DNA of 64,000 nt from NCBI RefSeq assembly GCF_900103165.1, contig NZ_FNKY01000001.1:3224001-3288000 (forward strand), read 5' to 3'. Made by a program: the position numbers and the translations under genes. Shown one piece after another: positions 48,809 through 57,394 of the stretch. Origin of the DNA: Nitrosospira multiformis. GTDB taxonomy: Bacteria > Pseudomonadota > Gammaproteobacteria > Burkholderiales > Nitrosomonadaceae. Position 1 is the first letter of the stretch, and every line of letters starts with the position of its first letter. Below the pieces are notes generated by a model. The model made no database searches. It worked only from the letters and a program-made list of their open reading frames with translations, and had not been told where the DNA came from.

Positions 48809-49779
48809 AGCGTGCCTTGCAGACCGCTCGCTCCGCTACATCGGGTAATCCCGCTTACGGAATGCTGCACACAGCAATCAGTGAAGCATTGAAGCACCTG
48901 AAGGCGCCGCCGCCCATTTCGGATGAATCAATTCACGACGCACGCAAGTCTCTGAAGAAAGCACGCGCGGCACTGCGGTTATTGCAGGACGGAATGAGCA
49001 AGCACACTTATGAAGCGGGAAACTCCGGGCTCAGGGATGCAGGTCGCTTCCTGTCGCCGTTCCGTGATGCAAGATCATTAATTGACGCCTTCGATTCGCT
49101 GCATGACCGGTACGGCGACAAGCTGCAAGGCGTGAACCTTGCTCCCCTTCAGAAAATATTGCACGCAAATCTGACAAAGGCTCGACGCCATTTTCTACAC
49201 ACGCCAACCGAGCTGAAGAATTGTATCCGGCTACTTAAAGACTGCACCACCTTGGCAAAAAAGGAGGAATTTTCGTCTATTGATTCCGAAACCATCGAAA
49301 AGGGGTTACGGCGCATCTATCGGAAGGGTTGCGAAGCACGCGCTGAAGCTGATACGGCCCGAACACCGGAAGCGCTCCATGAATGGCGAAAGCAGGTGAA
49401 ATATTTGCTGAATACGGTGGAGGCCCTTCATCCTCACGAGAAGAGGGGTGTAGTAAAAATCTTGAAATGGATTGATCAATTGGCTGACTACCTGGGAAAC
49501 GATCACGACCTTGCCATGCTTTCACAGGAAATTGCGCGGGGAACTTATGCATCAGTTAATTCCGAGGTGATAAAAACGCTGCATGGATTAATTGACCGGC
49601 GCCGGACAAAACTACAGAAAAAAGCGTTCAGTTTGGGAAAAAAACTTTATGACTGGAAACCTAAACGATTTACGCAACGTATATTGAAACAGATATCTCC
49701 AGCATCCCCAACCGCTGCGGCACCCTCAGTCATAAAATCATCTCCCACGAATGACCGACAACAAAAAGCCAGCGGTTGA
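48805..49779 (+). CDS. CHAD domain protein
   Basis: A 324-residue, almost wholly helical and strongly basic protein. Conserved histidine/lysine helices are seen: ESIHDARKSLKKARAALRLL, FLSPFRDARSLIDAFDSL and EALHEWRKQVKYLLNTVEAL. CHAD domains bind inorganic polyphosphate and locate to polyphosphate granules. There is no CYTH domain, so this is the stand-alone type. No polyphosphate kinase gene is adjacent. Confidence 0.9.
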   Translation: MKRALQTARSATSGNPAYGMLHTAISEALKHLKAPPPISDESIHDARKSLKKARAALRLLQDGMSKHTYEAGNSGLRDAGRFLSPFRDARSLIDAFDSLHDRYGDKLQGVNLAPLQKILHANLTKARRHFLHTPTELKNCIRLLKDCTTLAKKEEFSSIDSETIEKGLRRIYRKGCEARAEADTARTPEALHEWRKQVKYLLNTVEALHPHEKRGVVKILKWIDQLADYLGNDHDLAMLSQEIARGTYASVNSEVIKTLHGLIDRRRTKLQKKAFSLGKKLYDWKPKRFTQRILKQISPASPTAAAPSVIKSSPTNDRQQKASG

Positions 49780-49960
49780 CCACTCCTTTTTAAGAAGACC
49801 CATAGAGATCTGACATCATTTGACGCTTGAGTTCGCTGCCGGATTCGGGATAAAAGAAATTGTGGCTTGATCTCCGCCTTAGTGGGCTTCCGCACCGAAA
49901 TTCTTGATGTGTTCACGTAAAATTTTTTGTAGCAATTTTGCCACGCCAAGGAGAAGTGCC

Positions 49961-50320
49961 ATGAAACTTTCAATGCCATCGGCCCGATCACTAGCGTTTG
50001 CTGGCGCACTGATCTTCATGGGAACTGGTTTGACTCATGCCCAGCCCGTCGGGGGGCAATCCCCTCAAGGACAGAACAGGTCCGTAATCGGTCAGCCTCC
50101 ATTAGGTCAGAACAGCTCCATTATTGGCCAACCCCCTGGGGGACAAAGCGGCACCAGGCCGATACAGCCGAATTATCCAAATACCGGTTCAGCGATCGGG
50201 AGTGATCCCGTAAAAGACAAACTGAACCAGACAAACCGGGAAGCCGCTGACCTGGATCGCGACGGCAGGATTAGTCCGGAAGAGGCCGCCAGAATGCCGG
50301 GAATACCCGCGTCACGATAA
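49961..50320 (+). CDS. Exported EF-hand protein
   Basis: A 119-residue protein. A signal peptide (SLAFAGALIFMGTGLTHAQ) is followed by Gln/Gly/Pro repeats of the type GQ(P/S)PxGQ (GGQSPQGQ, GQPPLGQ, GQPPGGQ) and a C-terminal EF-hand loop, DLDRDGRISPEEA, with Asp/Asp/Asp/Glu calcium ligands. AAGGAGAAG precedes ATG 49961. It is probably periplasmic or surface-located; role unknown. The GQ repeats recall the Gly/Gln-rich protein encoded at 51176. Confidence 0.75.
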   Translation: MKLSMPSARSLAFAGALIFMGTGLTHAQPVGGQSPQGQNRSVIGQPPLGQNSSIIGQPPGGQSGTRPIQPNYPNTGSAIGSDPVKDKLNQTNREAADLDRDGRISPEEAARMPGIPASR

Positions 50321-50367
50321 GCTGCTACTGAGGACACTATTTCCATGTTTATCCGCCCAGGGCCACC

Positions 50368-50906
50368 TCATGGCGGCAATTGGCCCCGGCTGCGCCATGT
50401 TTCTGCTACTTCCGTTCTAGCCGGCCGTGATGCGCTCGGCATTTCAGATTGCGCCGATTCTTTTCTCGACCCGTGCGCACCAACATATACCCAGGTGAAT
50501 TCAGCCCCCAGTAAAAAGATCTGAGCCGAATAATAGACCCACACCAGTACTACCACGAGCAAACCTGCTGCACCAAATCCCGAGCTAACGGCGCTTTTCC
50601 CAATATAGATACCTATCAGAAGTTTTCCCACCGTAAACAATAATGCGGTTACGGTTGCACCGGCCCAGACATCCTGCCAATGAATCTTGACTCGCGGCAT
50701 AAATTTGTAAAGCATCGCGAACATGACGGTCATTAAGGCAAAGCTGAACAAAAAATTCAGCGCGGTCGCCCATATTTCAAGACTTGCAAAATAGGGTCCC
50801 CACCATTTCCCTAATGCGGCCATCGCAGCGCTGAATACGAGCGATACCATCGTCAGGAAACCTATTCCGAGTATTATTCCGAAGGACAGTAGCCGGGATC
50901 AGATCA
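50368..50906 (-). pseudogene. YihY/BrkB family membrane protein, 5'-truncated
   Basis: From the stop at 50368 the frame reads back through ATG 50850 (160 residues), and homology continues past it: RLLSFGIILGIGFLTMVSL is in frame up to a TGA at about 50907. YihY proteins are near 300 residues with six helices; here only the last three helices (LVFSAAMAALGKWWGP, ALNFLFSFALMTVMFAMLYKF, FGAAGLLVVVLVWVYYSAQIFLLGAEFTWV) remain. The upstream sequence has no further match, so the first half has been deleted or replaced. Confidence 0.75.
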
Positions 50907-50911
50907 GCGAT

Positions 50912-51175
50912 GCGGCTATCACCTAATTCCCGCCCACCGTTCAAGAAATACAAATGGTATGTGGAAGAATCTGGTTGCCATGATCTGTTCAGCCGTTTTT
51001 CATAAGGAAGCGTGCTGGAGTCGTTGGCTACTCTCCTGCGCCAACTCGTCAGTTAGGTAAAACTGCGGTAACGTCGTATTCCAGGCCTATAAGTCCCGAA
51101 AGACCCAGAGGCGTCGCAACCAACTCTTCACGATTGAGCCCCGGAAGAACCCCCGGAGCCATTTAGCCGGCGAGG
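50912..51175. other. Intergenic region with possible coding debris
   Basis: No convincing gene. A 37-codon frame at 51049-51162 (-) reads MAPGVLPGLNREELVATPLG and on; it lacks a ribosome site and is not recognised. The stretch joins the truncated YihY gene to the next small gene. Confidence 0.3.
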
Positions 51176-51529
51176 CTAATACCGGCCAAGCGGATCAGGA
51201 CCGGACCCTTCGTGACTCTCTCTTTTATCACGGTCAATAATGGACTCGGTACCAGGCTTCGTTTCCTTTTTTTCGCTCGAACTATCTGATTTCTTCTTAG
51301 GCTCGCCTTTTTTAATGGTGCCATACTCCTGCCCGGCAGGAGTCTTCCCCGGCTTATATTGTCCGGCTCCGGATTGTCCGATTGGGGGACTATCCATTGG
51401 CCCGGTCTGAGCATGAGCTGAACCGTATATAAACAGAATCAATATCAAACCCAGCACGCTGAAACCTGCGTGGGTAATGAGCTGCGAGGATCGCGGCGCT
51501 TCATTTCTAGCTGTTGCAGGATAATTCAT
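51176..51529 (-). CDS. Small exported hydrophilic protein
   Basis: A 117-residue protein. A hydrophobic signal (SVLGLILILFIYGSAHAQ, about residues 24-41) is followed by GPMDSPPIGQSGAGQYKPGK and a highly charged Lys/Glu/Ser tail (KKGEPKKKSDSSSEKKETK, RDKRESHEGSG). The mature part looks disordered. The PPIGQSGAGQ stretch resembles the GQ repeats of the EF-hand protein encoded at 49961. Function unknown. Confidence 0.65.
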   Translation of the reverse strand: MNYPATARNEAPRSSQLITHAGFSVLGLILILFIYGSAHAQTGPMDSPPIGQSGAGQYKPGKTPAGQEYGTIKKGEPKKKSDSSSEKKETKPGTESIIDRDKRESHEGSGPDPLGRY

Positions 51530-51703
51530 GGTGAGATTCCTTTCATCCGTTCAGCGATGGTGCTGTGGAAGAATAATACAAAGCATTCCCCACCCCTTCA
51601 GTGCGCTACCGCACGAGACCGGAATACGAATTCACGGAGTTACAGAGGCTCATCAAGCTCGTCGAGAGCACCTGCAACATCTGCCTGGGGTGAAATATCC
51701 GGG

Positions 51704-51880
51704 CTGACAGCCCGCCGGATTAAAGAATCAAAGCGAAAAATGGCTAGTAGGGACAGATTTTGACGATTTTGAAGGCCAATAGTCGTTCTATATGAGGCGA
51801 AGATGGCGAGATATGGTCCGACCCGATGCTTTACGCCCGGCTTGCAGCTGACTTCCCTTTAAGTCCGGCAGGTTGTTAAG
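51704..51880. repeat. Family 1 inverted-repeat element, full copy (177 bp, inverted)
   Basis: Read on the minus strand: CTTAACAACCTGCCGGACTTAAAGGGAAG at one end and, as the reverse complement of the other end, CTGACAGCCCGCCGGATTAAAG. The interior includes CTATTGGCCTTCAAAATCGTCAAAA, identical to the copy at 40704-40881. TTA 51876-51878 in its end is the TAA stop of the lipoprotein gene at 51876. Confidence 0.85.
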
Positions 51881-52184
51881 GGGGCGTTTCCTCTGGCTTC
51901 TTGTCGCATTTGATTTCCCAAATAAGGCGCGAGGACGTGACTCCGCCGGTCGGACCCATAATTGGACGCGCCTCTTCAGAAATAAGCGTATATCCCGTCA
52001 TGCACAGATTCCTGGCATCGATGTCCATGGATCTGATGGTTTGCTCCCTTGATCCCGACTCTCCGTCATATAAACTTGTAATGGAGTAAATCCTTGAACC
52101 GTCAGCCGCGGTAGTGGGCGTGCCGTCAGCCAGCATCGAACCGCAACCCGCGAGCAAGGGAAGGATCAACAAAGCGCTTTTCAT
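51876..52184 (-). CDS. Small lipoprotein, hypothetical
   Basis: A 102-residue protein with a short signal and lipobox (LLILPLLAGCGSM), so it is probably lipid-anchored. The mature part (SRIYSITSLYDGESGSREQT; ARNLCMTGYTLISEEARPIM; SSRLIWEIKCDKKPEETPP) has two cysteines that could form a disulfide. I recognise no family. The stop codon lies inside a family 1 element. A short fragment resembling its C-terminal coding region recurs at 52259-52290. Confidence 0.65.
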   Translation of the reverse strand: MKSALLILPLLAGCGSMLADGTPTTAADGSRIYSITSLYDGESGSREQTIRSMDIDARNLCMTGYTLISEEARPIMGPTGGVTSSRLIWEIKCDKKPEETPP

Positions 52185-52340
52185 AGATTTAATATCCTTC
52201 CTTGATAAAGTCCGGACAATTTACCATATCGAGTGCCGCAGCGATGCAACTGTCAGTTTTGCTGTCGCATCTGATTTCTCAAATAAGATGCGTGAAACGC
52301 TGATCTTCCCAAGCCGAATTATGGCGACTTCCATTATCAA
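52185..52340 (-). pseudogene. Fragment resembling the neighbouring lipoprotein gene
   Basis: TTGCTGTCGCATCTGATTTCTCAAATAAGATGCG at 52259-52292 matches TTCTTGTCGCATTTGATTTCCCAAATAAGGCGCG in the lipoprotein gene (51899-51932). On the minus strand both encode an RLIWEIKCDK-like segment, partly degraded here. It is best read as the remnant of a tandem duplicate. Confidence 0.5.
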
Positions 52341-52566
52341 TCTTTTCTCTCCCTGATACTCATTGATGCGTGCTGCGCTCAATCCGCAACTGTTTCCGCA
52401 GTGCTGGGGGCAGTATATCGGCCAGCGCGGCATCGGTCCGTCCGCGAGCAACACGCGGTTGCCCATTATAAGCACAACGGCAATCTGCTTAAGCAGCGCG
52501 GTCTCGTCATCGCGATGCAGGCAACCTCACCGCGGGATGTAAATATGAGCGTGTTACTCCCCTGGG
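52341..52566 (-). pseudogene. Relic of the 3' end of putA
   Basis: The sequence from CCTGATACTCATTGATGCGTGCTGCGCTCAA through GCAACCTCACCGCGGGATGTAAATATGAGCGTGTTACTCC matches two parts of the putA region: the 3' flank and end at about 58898-58926, and the internal segment 59140-59335, with about 210 bases between them missing. On the minus strand a GNRVLLADGPMPR stretch is still readable (intact PutA: GNRALLADGPMPR). Stops and frame breaks show it is dead. Confidence 0.8.
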
Positions 52567-52885
52567 CGCCTTCCGTCGGAAGCTTTTCTAGCTCAAATTC
52601 CTTTGGCAAGCTCTGCGTTATCACGATGAAGTTAGCATTCATTTTAATTGGATAATTGCTATCTTTTCTGGTCCGGGATGTGTCGTGTTACGTAATGAGA
52701 TTTAATTTTAATCGCGGGCCAGCCCAGGATATTAATTTTTTCTTTCGACTATTGTCCGTCGCAAGGCAAGGATCCCAATTTAATTCAATAATGTAGGGAA
52801 TTCCTGACAAGGCATTCATTTGTGCCGACTTCACATCTCAGCTTTATCCGACAGACATGTGAAGTTTTTGTGATAAATTTCATAC
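52567..52885. other. AT-rich leader region of the TonB receptor gene
   Basis: About 320 bases with no gene seen; it lies between the putA relic and the palindrome at 52886. Its base composition is lower in GC than its surroundings. It probably contains the promoter of the receptor operon. Confidence 0.35.
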
Positions 52886-52905
52886 GTATGATTAAATAAT
52901 CATAC
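52886..52905. promoter_or_regulatory. 20-bp perfect palindrome before the TonB receptor gene
   Basis: GTATGATTA-AA-TAATCATAC is a perfect inverted repeat; it is preceded by the palindrome ATACGTAT. GATAACGATAA at 52922 is partly Fur-box-like. The site lies 61 bases before the ATG and is a good operator candidate for metal- or ligand-dependent control. Confidence 0.5.
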
Positions 52906-52966
52906 TTCTTAACAATATAAAGATAACGATAACCGGGCCCGTCGTTCGGATAAAAGAGGGAAAATC

Positions 52967-55171
52967 ATGGGACAAGAATTCATCTTGTTGAGATGTATGG
53001 TGGCGACCTTATTCGTCTCCGCATTACCTGCTTTAGCGCAGCAGTCCCAAAAAATAAATGATGTTGAAAAGAACGCCGAGAAAGGGTTAGAAACCCCGAC
53101 ACAGCCGTCAGTCCCTTTCCAGGTGGCCGCCAATGATCTGAAGGTTGTCAGGCTCGAACCCCTCGTCATAAAGGGTCAGAGCCTTACCATCAGCAAGAAT
53201 CAGCCGTTTAGCGTGCATGTGTTCGACAAGGATTTCATTGCTGATCGTCAGGTTGCCAACCTGGAGCACCTCTTCCGTGAAACGGCAGGCATGGAAGTAC
53301 GAAGTCTAGGTTACGGCAGCGTTGCCAGCTCCATTAACCTGCGTGGTTTTGCCGGTGGCGGGCATGGCGGTGATATAGGCTTCGTAATTGACGGCATTCC
53401 ATTGAATGAAGCCTCAAGCCATGCTGACGGCTACGCTGATATGAGCGTAGTCATCCCGCTGGAGATCAATGCCATGAGAATTTTCAAGGGCCCGGTATCG
53501 GCCCTGTATGGAAACTTCAACCGGGCCGGCGTAGTGGCGTTGGAAACCCGCCGGTCCGGCAAGTATGCTGAACTGGATGTGCGTGGCGGTTCGTTCGGAA
53601 CCGTGGATTTGCAGGCGGCTGCCGGCGGGAAATTTTATGGAGTGGATTTCAATGCTGCCGTGCAAAACTTCACCACCAACGGCTTTCGTCCTCAATCGGA
53701 CAGCAATCGCCAGACCGGATCGCTCAGTGCAGGGTACAACTTTACCGACAAGACGCGCTTTACCATAGCCGGCCGGGCGCATACTGGGGAGGCGAATACC
53801 GCCTCCGTGATCGCCCAGGATCAATACGATAATCGCCACAACCGCAGTGCCTTCTTCGCAAAAAATCCGAATGTCCAGAACGATGGCACCGACAAGGATC
53901 TCTATACCATAAGGGGAGACCTTTCCCATGCGATTACGCCGCAGATAACCGCCGCGCTTTTTGGCTACGCCACCACGCAGACATTTCGCCGGTCCTTTAC
54001 ACGGCTGACCAATGCCACCACCTGGCAGCAGCGGCAGGAAGATTATGATCGAGATGTACTGGGATTCGGACTCAACGTCAACGGCAAACACAACTTTCTG
54101 TTCAAGCCTCTGACTTGGGTACTCGGAGCGGAACGCTATGAAGAGAAAACCTTGTACAAGTATGCCGATGCGCTGAACAATGGCCAGTTCACACCCACCA
54201 CCCTGACCGCAGGCGTCAATGGCGGCAGTGGAACCCTTAACCGGAATCTCAAAACCAATTATATTTCATTGTTTGCCCAAACCGAATGGGTACTCAACCC
54301 CTATTTCAGGCCTTCCTTCGGCATTCGCAGAGATTTTATCGACGGGGAGTGCGACCGGCGCGGCCTCGAAACCCGCACCGGTGCAAGCGCGCAGTGCGGC
54401 AAGATGGAGAATTTCGATATTACCACGCCCAAGTTCGGCTTCCGCTCCACGCTGTGGCCGGGGCTCCTGGAAGCGCGGCTGAGCGTGGCCGACGGTTTTG
54501 CGCTGCCGAGCGATGCGGCAAAATTCACACCTGGCATCGGTGTCAAGCCCACTACGTTCAGACAGCTCGAGCTGGGTTTCACGCTTACGCCAGGGTCGAT
54601 GTTGATAATCGATGTGGCCCATTACCAGATAGAGAGCAAGAACGAGGTGGCACTGCCAAATCCTGCCCTGCTCGATTATGTCAATGTCGGAAAAACCAAG
54701 CGAATCGGCACCGAGGCTGAAATCCGGTTCATGCCAGCACAATGGTTTGAAGCCACCGCGGCGATTTCCAATTTCAACTCGAGAATTACCGAAACCTTGC
54801 CTAACCAGGCTTACCTGCTCGGTGCCGACGTCGTGGGGATGCCCAAATTCATGGCGACGTTTACAGGCACAGTGCGGCCCATGCCTGGCATGGCGATCAC
54901 CGCCATAGGCAGAATATTTGGCCGTTATCCAATCAACCTGCCAACGGCCACGGCAGCCCAGGCATATTATGACGGGTACGAGACGGTGGACATAATAGCG
55001 AGCTATGAGCCAAGGTCGCAACCGTGGAATATGCGGGGGCGTTACTTCGTCCAGGTATTCAACTTGACGGACGCGCGCTATGCCTCTTCCGCCGGCATAA
55101 CAAGCGGCTCAAGGACCTATAATCCGGCAGCCCCCCTTACGGTGCTGGGCGGAATTTCGTTCAAATTTTAA
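52967..55171 (+). CDS. TonB-dependent outer membrane receptor
   Basis: A 734-residue receptor. A signal peptide (CMVATLFVSALPALAQQ) is followed by a TonB-box-like RLEPLVIKGQ, a plug domain (NLEHLFRETAGMEVRSLGYG, SSINLRGFAGGG, GFVIDGIPLNEASSH, RIFKGPVSALYGNFNRAGVV) and a 22-strand-type barrel ending in LTVLGGISFKF, with the usual terminal Phe. It imports a bound ligand using TonB energy. The substrate is unknown. GAGGGAAAATC precedes the ATG. It is followed 28 bases later by ABC exporter genes on the same strand. Confidence 0.93.
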   Translation: MGQEFILLRCMVATLFVSALPALAQQSQKINDVEKNAEKGLETPTQPSVPFQVAANDLKVVRLEPLVIKGQSLTISKNQPFSVHVFDKDFIADRQVANLEHLFRETAGMEVRSLGYGSVASSINLRGFAGGGHGGDIGFVIDGIPLNEASSHADGYADMSVVIPLEINAMRIFKGPVSALYGNFNRAGVVALETRRSGKYAELDVRGGSFGTVDLQAAAGGKFYGVDFNAAVQNFTTNGFRPQSDSNRQTGSLSAGYNFTDKTRFTIAGRAHTGEANTASVIAQDQYDNRHNRSAFFAKNPNVQNDGTDKDLYTIRGDLSHAITPQITAALFGYATTQTFRRSFTRLTNATTWQQRQEDYDRDVLGFGLNVNGKHNFLFKPLTWVLGAERYEEKTLYKYADALNNGQFTPTTLTAGVNGGSGTLNRNLKTNYISLFAQTEWVLNPYFRPSFGIRRDFIDGECDRRGLETRTGASAQCGKMENFDITTPKFGFRSTLWPGLLEARLSVADGFALPSDAAKFTPGIGVKPTTFRQLELGFTLTPGSMLIIDVAHYQIESKNEVALPNPALLDYVNVGKTKRIGTEAEIRFMPAQWFEATAAISNFNSRITETLPNQAYLLGADVVGMPKFMATFTGTVRPMPGMAITAIGRIFGRYPINLPTATAAQAYYDGYETVDIIASYEPRSQPWNMRGRYFVQVFNLTDARYASSAGITSGSRTYNPAAPLTVLGGISFKF

Positions 55172-55199
55172 TCCAGTTCGTCTTCAAAGGAGAACTACA

Positions 55200-55916
55200 T
55201 TGCTTCACGCTCAGGATCTCACCAAGCGGTATAACGGCGTACTGGCATTGGACCGGCTGAATCTTACCGTGGCGGGTGGGGAAATCTTTTGCCTGCTAGG
55301 CGGCAACGGAGCGGGCAAGACCACCACCATCAACCTGTTTCTAAATTTCGTCCCGCCGTCCAGCGGACGAGCGCTAGTGGACAACATTGACGTCACCAGG
55401 AATCCGCTTGAGGCCAAGCGTCAAATAGCCTACATCCCGGAAACCGTGATGTTGTATGGCAGTTTATCCGGCCTTGAGAATATTTCCTACTTTACGACGC
55501 TCGCACTTGGAGTAAAGCGGCCTGACGACGAGTTGCTGGAACTTCTGGATCAAGCGGGATTGGCGCGAGAAGCGGCATTCAAGCGCGTTGGAGGCTATTC
55601 CAAGGGAATGCGTCAAAAGGTGGGAATTGCAATTGCGATGGCCAAGAATGCGAGAGCGCTGTTGCTCGATGAACCCACGTCAGGTCTTGATCCCCAGGCA
55701 GCAAATGAATTTGCCTCCCTGCTCCAAAAATTGAAACATAAAAATATAGCTATCCTGATGACCACGCACGACCTTTTCCTCGCCAAGCAAACCGGAACAC
55801 ACGTGGGCATCATGCGCAGCGGAAAACTGATATCGACACTCGCTACAGTCGATGTGGATTCCACGGATCTGGAACGAATATACCTGGAGATTTCCGGGAG
55901 CAGGCAATTGGCATGA
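55200..55916 (+). CDS. ABC transporter ATP-binding protein
   Basis: A 238-residue ATPase subunit. Walker A GGNGAGKTTTI near residue 35, signature YSKGMRQKVGIAIAM and Walker B ALLLDEPTSGLD, with the H-loop in TTHDLFL. It is the single-domain ABC-2 exporter type, as in NosF/CcmA relatives. The start is TTG 55200 with AAAGGAGAAC before it. It overlaps the first permease gene by 4 bases (ATGA). Confidence 0.94.
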   Translation: MLHAQDLTKRYNGVLALDRLNLTVAGGEIFCLLGGNGAGKTTTINLFLNFVPPSSGRALVDNIDVTRNPLEAKRQIAYIPETVMLYGSLSGLENISYFTTLALGVKRPDDELLELLDQAGLAREAAFKRVGGYSKGMRQKVGIAIAMAKNARALLLDEPTSGLDPQAANEFASLLQKLKHKNIAILMTTHDLFLAKQTGTHVGIMRSGKLISTLATVDVDSTDLERIYLEISGSRQLA

Positions 55917-57394
55917 GTAATCTAGTTCAATCACATGTTGGGGTCAGCTCCGGGACAACTCTCCGAGGCGGTATCATTGCGGTCGTGGCCAGGAAAGAGT
56001 TCCTGGAGCTGTTGCGCGACAGGAGGCTCACCTGGATGGCGGGAACGTTTTTACTGCTGATGCTGGGCGCGTTTCTGATGGGATGGCAGCAGATGCAGCA
56101 GACAAGGGTGGAACGGACCGCAGCGCAGAATGTTTCGTACGCTCAGTGGCTCGGTCAAGGCGAAAAGAATCCGCATAGTGCAGCTCATTTTGGGCAGTAT
56201 GCATTCAAGCCTTCCAGTCCACTATTATTTGTTGATCCCGGTATTACGCCGTTTGTGGGCGTAAGCGTCTGGATGGAGGCCCACAAGCAGAATGAATTCA
56301 AGTTCCGTCCGGCTCGCGATGCAACATCACTACAGCGGTTTGGCGAGCTATCCGTTGCCTTCATATTGCAAGTATTGGCACCCCTGATAATCATCCTGCT
56401 GACATTCTCCGCTTTTACGGGGGAGCGGGAACGCGGTACGCTGCGCCAATTGCTGAGCGTTGGCGTACACCCATTACAGTTGCTGGCCGGGAAAGCGCTG
56501 GCAAGCACGCTCGCTCTCTGTGCATTGATGCTGCCATTGGCAATGGGAAGCTTGATAATGCTGCTTCCCTCATCCGAGCACCATGTCGGCATCGATAACA
56601 TACGCGAGCGCGTGATCCTCATGATGGCGGGCTATGCGATTTACCACGCGGGTTTTACCGCATTGTCGCTTGGTATCTCGGCACTTGCGAAATCCTCCCG
56701 CAAGGCTCTGGTGTTATTACTCGCTTTCTGGGTGCTGAACAGTTTTGTCGTACCGCGCCTGATGATCGACCTGGCGCGTGGCGCAAGCCCGACACCTAGC
56801 GCGGTAGAATTCCAGACCGCCCTGACCGAGGCACGCAAAGCCACTTTTGGGCATGACGATACTCATCCTGCCTATCTCAGTTTTCGCGATGATGTATTGA
56901 AGCAGTATGGTGTATCGAAAGTTGAGGAGCTTCCCGTGGATTTTGATGGATTGGCGCTACAGGAGGACGATATGCGCGGCTACCGTATTTTTGACAAAGC
57001 CTACGGTGCGTTGTGGGACAGTTATGCGCAACAGGAAAGGATACGTTCGTTCGCAGGGTTTATGTTTCCGTTGATGGCGATGCAACCTATCTCGATGGGG
57101 CTGGCAGGTGCGGATATCGAACACCATAACGATTTTGCACGCGCCGCCGAAACATACCGCCGTCATATTCAGGGCATAACGAGCGACGATCTGGTAAGAA
57201 ACCGGAAGTATGGCAACAAGGAGTATAAAGCTGCTCCGGAGCTGTGGGCAAAGATACCGGCATTCACCTATCAAATTCCCGGTACCCGCTGGGTGTGGGA
57301 CCGGCAAGGCTTCAATTTCCTGATACTGGCAACTTGGGCATTTGTAATGGGAATTATCGCGGTATTTGCCGCCCGCCGCTTGTCGCCGGTATGA
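55913..57394 (+). CDS. ABC-2 type permease (DUF3526-like), first copy
   Basis: A 493-residue inner membrane protein. An N-terminal helix follows the RKEFLELLRDRRL segment; a large periplasmic loop (about residues 55-145) precedes the GERERGTLRQLLSVG cytoplasmic coupling helix and more helices. A second loop (about 300-450) is followed by the last helix (LILATWAFVMGIIAVFAARR). This matches the DUF3526-containing permeases that occur in pairs with one ATPase. Substrate unknown. It overlaps the next gene by 4 bases. Confidence 0.85.
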   Translation: MSNLVQSHVGVSSGTTLRGGIIAVVARKEFLELLRDRRLTWMAGTFLLLMLGAFLMGWQQMQQTRVERTAAQNVSYAQWLGQGEKNPHSAAHFGQYAFKPSSPLLFVDPGITPFVGVSVWMEAHKQNEFKFRPARDATSLQRFGELSVAFILQVLAPLIIILLTFSAFTGERERGTLRQLLSVGVHPLQLLAGKALASTLALCALMLPLAMGSLIMLLPSSEHHVGIDNIRERVILMMAGYAIYHAGFTALSLGISALAKSSRKALVLLLAFWVLNSFVVPRLMIDLARGASPTPSAVEFQTALTEARKATFGHDDTHPAYLSFRDDVLKQYGVSKVEELPVDFDGLALQEDDMRGYRIFDKAYGALWDSYAQQERIRSFAGFMFPLMAMQPISMGLAGADIEHHNDFARAAETYRRHIQGITSDDLVRNRKYGNKEYKAAPELWAKIPAFTYQIPGTRWVWDRQGFNFLILATWAFVMGIIAVFAARRLSPV

